In this document: positions 58,822 to 64,000 of the stretch, piece after piece
Position numbering within the stretch: the stretch's first letter is position 1
Layout of the letters: the number at the start of each line of letters is the position of its first letter
Assembly: GCA_035535995.1 (NCBI GenBank)
Contig: DATLOZ010000018.1
Span: 106,359 to 170,358 of the forward strand
DNA from: JANYCO01 sp035535995
Lineage (GTDB): Bacteria; Bacteroidota; Bacteroidia; Cytophagales; Cytophagaceae
DNA length: 64,000 bases
Direction of reading: 5' to 3'
Made by a program: the position numbers and the translations under genes
The notes under the pieces: model-generated
What the model saw: only the letters and a program-made list of their open reading frames with translations
Databases searched by the model: none
What the model was told of the DNA's origin: nothing

Positions 58822-59739
58822 ATGACTAAGAATATACTTATCACCGGAGGCACAGGGCTGGTAGGCACGAGGCTAACCGAGAAGCTGCTCGAAAGAGGAT
58901 ACAAGGTCAGTTATCTGAGCCGCCACGCGGGTGAGGGAAGAATAAAAAAATACCGTTGGGATCTGAAGACAGGTTATCTCGACGAATCCGCAATTAAAGA
59001 GGCTGACGGCATCGTACACCTTGCAGGTGCGGGTGTGTTTGACAAACGTTGGACGCCTGAATACAAAAAAGAAATCATGGACAGCCGGATTGATTCTACT
59101 TCGCTGCTGGCAGAAAAACTGGCTTCTGTTTCACATCACGTCAAGTCTGTAATCTGTGCGTCTGCGATAGGTCTTTATGGGTTTGATACAGGCGATGCAT
59201 GGCAACTTGAAAGCGCCCCTACAGGAGAAGGATTTTTGGCAGAAGTAACCTGTCAGTGGGAAAAAGCGATTGCAAAAATAGAAGCCACAGCTATTCGCAC
59301 TGTGAAACTCCGCATTGGTATTGTGCTTTCGAAGACAGGCGGTGCGTTGAAAGAAATGGGTACACCTGTAAAATATTTTATCGGCTCTCCCTTCGGCAGT
59401 GGCAAACAATATGTTTCCTGGATCCACATCGATGATCTTTGCGAGCAATTTATTTATGCGCTTGAAAACGATCAGATGATTGGTGCCTACAACGCAGTGG
59501 CACCTGATCCGGTGACGAATCAAACATTAATCAAAGAAATCGCGCATACACTAAAAAGACCGCTATGGGTACCAAATGTTCCGCGTTTTGCATTGAAACT
59601 AGTAGTAGGAAGCGAAGCAGCGGATGTTTTGCTAGGAGGTAATCGTGTTTCTTCTAAAAAAATTGCCGATCAGGGCTTTAAATTCACCTATCCGGGCTTG
59701 CGTCTGGCGTTGGAGCAATTGTTGCAAAACCATAAATAA
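58822..59739 (+). CDS. TIGR01777-type NAD-dependent epimerase (YfcH-like)
   Basis: The 305-residue extended SDR starts with NILITGGTGLVGTRLTEKLL (NAD-binding). The family blocks VHLAGAGVFDKRWTPEYKK, SAIGLYG, GQYVSWIHIDDL-like wording (GKQYVSWIHIDDLCEQF), YNAVAPDPVTNQTL and VPRFALKLVVGSEAADVLL identify the YfcH/SDR39U1 group. The substrate of this group is unknown. The usual Tyr-x3-Lys is replaced by YGFDTGD. The gene is followed on the same strand by a LOG protein. Confidence 0.92.
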   Translation: MTKNILITGGTGLVGTRLTEKLLERGYKVSYLSRHAGEGRIKKYRWDLKTGYLDESAIKEADGIVHLAGAGVFDKRWTPEYKKEIMDSRIDSTSLLAEKLASVSHHVKSVICASAIGLYGFDTGDAWQLESAPTGEGFLAEVTCQWEKAIAKIEATAIRTVKLRIGIVLSKTGGALKEMGTPVKYFIGSPFGSGKQYVSWIHIDDLCEQFIYALENDQMIGAYNAVAPDPVTNQTLIKEIAHTLKRPLWVPNVPRFALKLVVGSEAADVLLGGNRVSSKKIADQGFKFTYPGLRLALEQLLQNHK

Positions 59740-59810
59740 AGGTTATTTTGCAAACCTATATGTGGATAAAATCGTTTAATTATTTTAGACGATAGATAAA
59801 TTTTTCCCAG

Positions 59811-60632
59811 ATGAACGAGTACAAAGAAAACGGAGATGGCCTCAGAGAAGGCAGTAACTCCAACAACGAACCAATGCAAGAAAATAAACTTAACAAATTA
59901 CAACACCTGCCTAAGCCTCTTCACCCCGATGAAGAAAAGCGCATTCGAAAAGCATTCAAAGACAGAGACTGGAACGAGATCAAAAGCGCCGACTCCTGGG
60001 CGATCTTTAAAGTGATGGGCGAATTTGTAGAAGGCTTCGACAAACTTGCCAAGATTGGTCCATGCGTTTCTATTTTCGGATCGGCGAGAACATCTCCCGA
60101 CAATCATTATTATGAAATGGCCGTAGAGATCGCAGCCAAACTGGTACGTCATGGATACGGCGTGATCACCGGCGGTGGTCCGGGGATCATGGAAGCAGGA
60201 AATAAAGGAGCATTTCTTCAAGGTGGTAAATCCGTAGGATTGAATATTCACCTGCCATTCGAACAAGCACACAACCATTATATAGACCGCGATAAGGTGA
60301 TCAATTTTGATTACTTCTTTGTGCGGAAAACAATGTTTATCAAATACTCCCAAGGCTTCGTAGTGATGCCAGGAGGTTTTGGTACACTGGACGAATTGTT
60401 TGAAGCGGTGACACTTATTCAAACCAAAAAAATAGGACGCTTCCCAATTGTGTTGGTGGGCAAAGATTACTGGGGCGGCCTGATCCACTGGATCAAGGAA
60501 GTAATGATCAACAAAGAAAAAAATGCAAGCCCGGAAGATATGGATCTGATCAGCTTAGTAGATACGCCGACAGAAGCAGTAAAAGTGATCGATGATTTCT
60601 ATTCAAAATATTTGCTTCAACCGAATTTCTAA
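59811..60632 (+). CDS. LOG family protein (Rossmann-fold phosphoribohydrolase type)
   Basis: The 273-residue protein has the two LOG motifs: GGGPGIMEAGNKGAF (121-135) and PGGFGTLDELFEAVT (187-201). These bind the ribose-phosphate of a nucleoside monophosphate. Known members cut cytokinin nucleotides or nucleoside 5'-monophosphates to free base and ribose 5-phosphate. The first 60 residues are charged and not conserved. It lies 71 bases after the TIGR01777 gene. What nucleotide is cut here is unknown. Confidence 0.92.
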   Translation: MNEYKENGDGLREGSNSNNEPMQENKLNKLQHLPKPLHPDEEKRIRKAFKDRDWNEIKSADSWAIFKVMGEFVEGFDKLAKIGPCVSIFGSARTSPDNHYYEMAVEIAAKLVRHGYGVITGGGPGIMEAGNKGAFLQGGKSVGLNIHLPFEQAHNHYIDRDKVINFDYFFVRKTMFIKYSQGFVVMPGGFGTLDELFEAVTLIQTKKIGRFPIVLVGKDYWGGLIHWIKEVMINKEKNASPEDMDLISLVDTPTEAVKVIDDFYSKYLLQPNF

Positions 60633-60646
60633 TATAATTCTTAACT

Positions 60647-60701
60647 GATGCCGGATACCGGATGCCAATTTTGAACTGTCCGGTATCCTGTATCCGGCAT
60701 C
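60647..60701. repeat. ATCCGGTATC-family repeat with perfect arms
   Basis: GATGCCGGATAC (60647-60658) and GTATCCGGCATC (60690-60701) are exact reverse complements. Inside them GGATACCGGA faces TCCGGTATCC, allowing alternative pairings. Confidence 0.85.
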
Positions 60702-60722
60702 TGGTATCTAATTTCAAAGCTA

Positions 60723-61619
60723 TTGAAGAAAAAGAAGCTCAAACTAGTATTGGTAGGATTTATTCTTCTCTTCTCTGGTTATATATTTTATAAAAATATA
60801 ACCTATGGTATTTCCTATGTTCCCGAATCAGAAATTCATACTCAACGGTTTATTAAAAAATTACCGCAGGACCTCACGTTTGCAGGGGAAGTAGTGCATT
60901 TTAAAAACAAAGAATCCTACAAACATTTTTACCGCGAGCTTGTATCCCGCACCAGCAATGGGGCATACACGCGCCAGTCACTTCGCAACGCCGGTGTCTG
61001 GTTTCCCGTGATCGAAAAAATTCTCAAAGAATATAATCTTCCCGACGATCTCAAATATGTAGCGCTGGCCGAAAGCAATCTTACAAACTGCCATTCACCA
61101 ATGGGTGCAGCAGGCTTTTGGCAATTTACCAGGATTGCCGCAGTGGAAATGGGGCTGGTGATCAACGATGAAGTAGATGAACGATTGGATCCGATCAAAT
61201 CTACGCATGCAGCTTGCAGGCTGTTCAAACGCTCTTATAATTACTTTGGTAGCTGGTCTTCTGCTGTGGCAGCATATAACCTGGGTGGTACAGCTTTGTA
61301 TTTCGCTTTCCGCAACCAGCGCGTTAATTCGTATTATGATCTGAAATTGAATAGCGAAACGGCAGGATATTTATATAAAATAATTGCAGTAAAAGATCTG
61401 GTAGAACATACCGAAAAATATGGAATGCGCTACCGCCGTTATGGATTGGCACCTACAAGGTTGATTCCTGTCAGACATACAATTTCCAACCTGACAGATT
61501 TTTCGAAAAAACAGCAAGTACCCTACGAAACGCTGCGCGACCTGAATCCTTGGATCCGCAGAAATCATCTGACGGTGAAAGATTCTACCAAGGCGTTTTA
61601 TATTAAAGTGCCGGGATAA
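60723..61619 (+). CDS. Membrane-anchored lytic transglycosylase (MltD-like)
   Basis: The N-terminus has one membrane span (LVLVGFILLFSGYIFY). The catalytic SLT domain is residues 95-215, with Glu117 in VALAESNL, then SPMGAAGFWQFTRIAA and SSAVAAYNLGGTAL. The C-terminal part (VRHTISNLTDFSKKQQVPYE, then LNPWIRRNHL) is a degenerate LysM-like region. It cuts peptidoglycan without water and leaves 1,6-anhydro-muramyl ends. The start is TTG at 60723 because no ATG is available near. The stop adjoins a repeat. Confidence 0.9.
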   Translation: MKKKKLKLVLVGFILLFSGYIFYKNITYGISYVPESEIHTQRFIKKLPQDLTFAGEVVHFKNKESYKHFYRELVSRTSNGAYTRQSLRNAGVWFPVIEKILKEYNLPDDLKYVALAESNLTNCHSPMGAAGFWQFTRIAAVEMGLVINDEVDERLDPIKSTHAACRLFKRSYNYFGSWSSAVAAYNLGGTALYFAFRNQRVNSYYDLKLNSETAGYLYKIIAVKDLVEHTEKYGMRYRRYGLAPTRLIPVRHTISNLTDFSKKQQVPYETLRDLNPWIRRNHLTVKDSTKAFYIKVPG

Positions 61620-61692
61620 GTTATGAATGTTGAGTTATAAATTATGAATTAATTTTTTTTAAACTCAACATTCATAACTCAACATTCATAAT
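61620..61692. repeat. TTATGAATGTTGA-family repeat
   Basis: GTTATGAATGTTGAGTTATA faces AACTCAACATTCATAACTCA with an extra AACATTCATAAT module on the right. The arms match over about 18 bases. It lies between convergent genes. Confidence 0.85.
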
Positions 61693-61694
61693 TT

Positions 61695-62864
61695 CTAATC
61701 AATCACCTTCGCTCTATAAAACGGTTTGCTTTCATCAAACAGCTTCCGGTAGGTGATGTGCGTCTTCACGACTTGCGCTCCGAAAGATCCTACAAGGTGG
61801 ATCATCTTCGGGTTAAAATCTCCGATCCAGTTCATTTCAAAAATATCGTATTTGTCTTTCGGCTGAATAATTCTGGCAGCTTCTATAATGATCGCGCCTT
61901 CTACGCCGCGGCCCTGGTACTCGGGAATGATGCCGAATGCCACGCCAAACATTTTGCGGCAAGCACCTGTTTTTTGATAGTATAAAAATTTCAGTTTAGC
62001 CCAAAGATTAAACTTTCCATTAAGGTGTTTGAAAAGCTGGTTCAATTCTGGGATCATCAAAAAGAAACCGATCGGTTCTTCTTTATAATAAGCGAATACC
62101 ACAATATCGGTGTCTACGATCGGGCTCATCTGTTTGAAGATGCTCATCGCTTGTGCTTTGTTCATGCCTTTCACGCCGCCATGCCTTGCCCATGCTTTGT
62201 TGTAGATGTATAGAAAATCTTCGGCAAATTTTTCCATTTTGCCTTTGTTGTAATTTTTGTAATTGTAATTAGGATCGCGTGCAATGCGTTGAGCGCGTTC
62301 GCGGTAGTTGTCCGGCATTTCCGATTGTACGGGCATGCTGTAGGTGTATTGCTCAAAATAATTTTGAAAACCATATGCCTCGAAAAACGCCTTGTAATAA
62401 GGCATCGTGTAAGGCATGCAGTAATTTGGCTCAAGTTGAAAACCATCCACTAAAAGTCCCCACCATTTGTCGCGCTCACCAAAATTGATCGGGCCATCCA
62501 TAGCTTCCATTTCCTTATCCATGTTCCACTCTTTGCATTTGTCAAAAAGCATAAAAGCCGCTTGCTGATCGTCGATGCATTCGAAGAAGCCCATTCCACC
62601 GGTAGCGTATTCGGTTGACTTAGCTGTTTTGCGGTTAATAAAAGCCGCTACACGTCCGATCGTTTCGCCATTGCCGTTTAAAAGGATCCAGCGCTCCAGC
62701 TCTCCGTGACGGAAAAATTTATTTTCTTTCGGATCAAAGATCTGATTGATATCCTTGTCGAGCGGACGGATCCAGTTTTTTTCATTCTTGTATAAGCGGA
62801 CCGGAAAATTCAGAAATTCTTTTTTGGTTTCGTCGTTGATGACTTTTTGCAACTTCATAAGCAT
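61695..62864 (-). CDS. GNAT-like acyltransferase-type protein, unknown substrate
   Basis: The 389-residue protein has a C-terminal GNAT-like part: VVFAYYKEEPIGFFLMIPEL, FGVAFGIIPEYQGRGVEGA (the acyl-CoA pyrophosphate loop) and FEMNWIGDFNPKMIHLVGSF. An earlier half contains GNGETIGRVAAFINRKTAKS, which looks like a first, decayed GNAT domain. Similar proteins in Bacteroidota carry no firm function. The start may be Met 62864 or the second Met (MKLQKVIND) six bases on. It is convergent with the transglycosylase. Confidence 0.75.
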   Translation of the reverse strand: MLMKLQKVINDETKKEFLNFPVRLYKNEKNWIRPLDKDINQIFDPKENKFFRHGELERWILLNGNGETIGRVAAFINRKTAKSTEYATGGMGFFECIDDQQAAFMLFDKCKEWNMDKEMEAMDGPINFGERDKWWGLLVDGFQLEPNYCMPYTMPYYKAFFEAYGFQNYFEQYTYSMPVQSEMPDNYRERAQRIARDPNYNYKNYNKGKMEKFAEDFLYIYNKAWARHGGVKGMNKAQAMSIFKQMSPIVDTDIVVFAYYKEEPIGFFLMIPELNQLFKHLNGKFNLWAKLKFLYYQKTGACRKMFGVAFGIIPEYQGRGVEGAIIIEAARIIQPKDKYDIFEMNWIGDFNPKMIHLVGSFGAQVVKTHITYRKLFDESKPFYRAKVID

Positions 62865-62900
62865 TCGAATAGAGACTCTAAATTAAGGAATCTTTTTTAA

Positions 62901-62932
62901 GTTTGAATTATGAGGTATGAATGTTGAGTTAA
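62901..62932. repeat. Single arm of the TTATGAATGTTGA family
   Basis: TTTGAATTATGAGGTATGAA with its continuation TGTTGAGTTA lies between divergent genes. A CTGCGTTCTTTGCGTG segment of the GGCACAAAG type follows at about 62950. Confidence 0.6.
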
Positions 62933-63027
62933 AAAATCAGTAATTTCATCCTGCGTTCTTTGCGTGAATAACAATACGCAAATGATTTCGCAAAGAATAC
63001 AAAAAGGTATAGCCCATAATTGAAAAA

Positions 63028-63966
63028 ATGAAACCAAATAAGATTTGTCAACTCTTCAATATCGAAGTGCCGATCATCCAGGCCGGCATGGTCTGGTGCA
63101 GCGGCTGGCGGCTGGCTTCAGCGGTAAGCAATGCCGGAGGATTAGGCTTGATTGGTGCGGGTTCTATGAGCGCTGAGTTGTTGGAAGAACATATTCTGAA
63201 ATGTAAGGCAGCTACACAAAAACCGTTTGGTGTCAATCTCCCGCTTTTATATAAAAATATAGAACAACAGGTAGAAGTACTTTTGCGCCACCAGGTGAAA
63301 ATCGTTTTCACCTCAGCTGGTAATCCGAAAACCTGGACGGCGGTATTAAAAGAAAAAGGGATCACAGTAGTGCATGTAGTATCGAGCGTAAAGTTTGCAC
63401 AGAAAGCACAGGACGCCGGGGTGGACGCCGTAGTAGCGGAAGGCTTTGAAGCCGGCGGACATAATGGCCGCGAGGAGACTACTACTTTTTGTTTGATTCC
63501 CGAAGTGCGAAAAGTGCTAAACATTCCGCTTATTGCAGCCGGTGGCATAGGCAGCGGCAGAACCATGCTGGCCGCCATGGTATTGGGCGCCGACGGTGTA
63601 CAGATAGGCAGCAGGTTTGCAGCAAGCATGGAATCCTCGGCGCATGAAAATTTCAAAAAACGCATTACAGAAACACAAGAAGGCGAAACGATCGTTACGC
63701 TAAAGCAATTGACCCCGGTACGATTGATCAAAAATAAATTTTATGAATCCGTTCATGAGGCAGAAACCAAAGGCGCTTCGGAAGAAACATTAAGAGAATT
63801 ATTAGGTAAAGGCCGTTCGAAAAAAGGAATCTTCGAAGGTGATCTGGAAGAAGGAGAGCTGGAGATCGGTCAGGTAGCGGCATCTATCAAATCGGTACTG
63901 CCAGCAGCGCAAATTGTGAAAGAGATTATGAAAGAGTATGAGGATTTGGTTAAAAGTATAAAATAA
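63028..63966 (+). CDS. Nitronate monooxygenase / FabK-like flavin oxidoreductase
   Basis: The 312-residue TIM-barrel flavoprotein has IEVPIIQAGMVWCSGWRLAS, NAGGLGLIGAG, the FMN-binding AEGFEAGGHNGREET, LIAAGGIGSGRTMLAAMVL and DGVQIGSRFAASME. These fit the group that includes nitronate monooxygenase and enoyl-ACP reductase FabK. Which reaction it performs cannot be fixed from sequence. HNGREE after GG is usual in the nitronate monooxygenase branch. It is the last gene in the window and is followed by a hairpin. Confidence 0.88.
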   Translation: MKPNKICQLFNIEVPIIQAGMVWCSGWRLASAVSNAGGLGLIGAGSMSAELLEEHILKCKAATQKPFGVNLPLLYKNIEQQVEVLLRHQVKIVFTSAGNPKTWTAVLKEKGITVVHVVSSVKFAQKAQDAGVDAVVAEGFEAGGHNGREETTTFCLIPEVRKVLNIPLIAAGGIGSGRTMLAAMVLGADGVQIGSRFAASMESSAHENFKKRITETQEGETIVTLKQLTPVRLIKNKFYESVHEAETKGASEETLRELLGKGRSKKGIFEGDLEEGELEIGQVAASIKSVLPAAQIVKEIMKEYEDLVKSIK

Positions 63967-63971
63967 AAAAG

Positions 63972-64000
63972 TAGTGCCACGACTCAAAGTCGTGGCACTA
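63972..64000 (+). terminator. Hairpin at the right edge, probable terminator
   Basis: TAGTGCCACGACT (63972-63984) pairs exactly with AGTCGTGGCACTA (63988-64000) around CAA. Any T run lies outside the window. Confidence 0.7.

Noticed and set aside
1..64000. tRNA, rRNA, insertion sequence, prophage, toxin-antitoxin or defence genes
   Set aside because: Both strands were read for their usual motifs and none was found. The dispersed repeats have no transposase in the window.

Overview
The window looks like chromosomal DNA of a Bacteroidota bacterium, most likely of the Chitinophagales/Sphingobacteriia type. Several things point there. The type II isoleucyl-tRNA synthetase has a GIHH form of the HIGH motif. 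There are many small lipoproteins with a Cys-Lys-Lys-Asp-Lys start. A group II geranylgeranylglyceryl-phosphate synthase, a recF-dciA pair and an animal-type kynurenine 3-monooxygenase are present. Promoters resemble the Bacteroidota TTTG / TAnnTTTG type and most genes lack a Shine-Dalgarno sequence. No rRNA, tRNA, CRISPR array, transposase or phage gene was found. The order is that of an ordinary, loosely organised chromosome with many one-gene or two-gene transcription units.

Layout. 0-10 kb: the start of an FAD-linked oxidase (running off the left edge), a degenerate BLUF-like protein, a 37-residue membrane peptide with a strong Shine-Dalgarno, a SpoU methyltransferase, two SMP-30-like lipoproteins on either side of mutS, a 58-residue ORF not previously obvious, two lipoproteins of unknown role and an aldo/keto reductase. 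10-14.6 kb: ileS and lspA. 14.6-24.4 kb: a cell-surface glycan block (sugar-nucleotide epimerase, a GT-C-like membrane protein, a polyprenol-phosphate glycosyltransferase, a methyltransferase, two large glycosyltransferases, and a Wzt/Wzm-type ABC exporter). The block is visibly more AT-rich than its surroundings, at least in part. 24.4-34.7 kb: an outer-membrane protein, dciA/recF, pdhA, a membrane TPR protein, a HEMIH-containing protein, ribH-ybeY, a class I glutamine amidotransferase, a coiled-coil protein, a lipoprotein and a 1-Cys peroxiredoxin. 34.9-45.4 kb: alkC, mazG, glmM with an overlapping cysteine desulfurase, kmo, ilvA and a dipeptidyl peptidase IV. 45.5-49.1 kb: three related secreted lipoproteins in a row. 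49.2-64 kb: acyl-CoA dehydrogenase, an AraC-type regulator, GGGP synthase, an outer-membrane protein, a histone-H1-like Lys/Ala protein, lysA, a trp attenuator with trpE and trpG, a coiled-coil secreted protein, a TIGR01777 epimerase, a LOG protein, a lytic transglycosylase, a GNAT-like protein and a nitronate monooxygenase-like enzyme.

Between the genes the striking feature is a set of dispersed, gene-boundary inverted repeats. One family is built from shuffled TTATGAATGTTGA / GTTATGAATTATGA modules (about a dozen sites), one from ATCCGGTATC modules (four or five sites), one from GGCACAAAG modules, one from GTCATTGC modules and one from AT-rich AATTTTAAATTTTGAATT modules. At several sites the two arms match each other better than they match other sites. 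Some repeats supply the stop codon or the last few codons of neighbouring genes.

The best-supported regulatory element is the trp leader: a Bacteroidota-type promoter, a 14-codon peptide with two tandem Trp codons, and competing antiterminator and terminator hairpins ahead of trpE. The items most likely to be undescribed are the three-gene lipoprotein family with its shared C-terminal block, the arm-matched repeats, the strong-Shine-Dalgarno genes (a histone-like protein and a 37-residue membrane peptide), and a CCTCCT/AGGAGG hairpin in the leader of the third lipoprotein gene. No obvious multi-gene defence or secretion system was seen.
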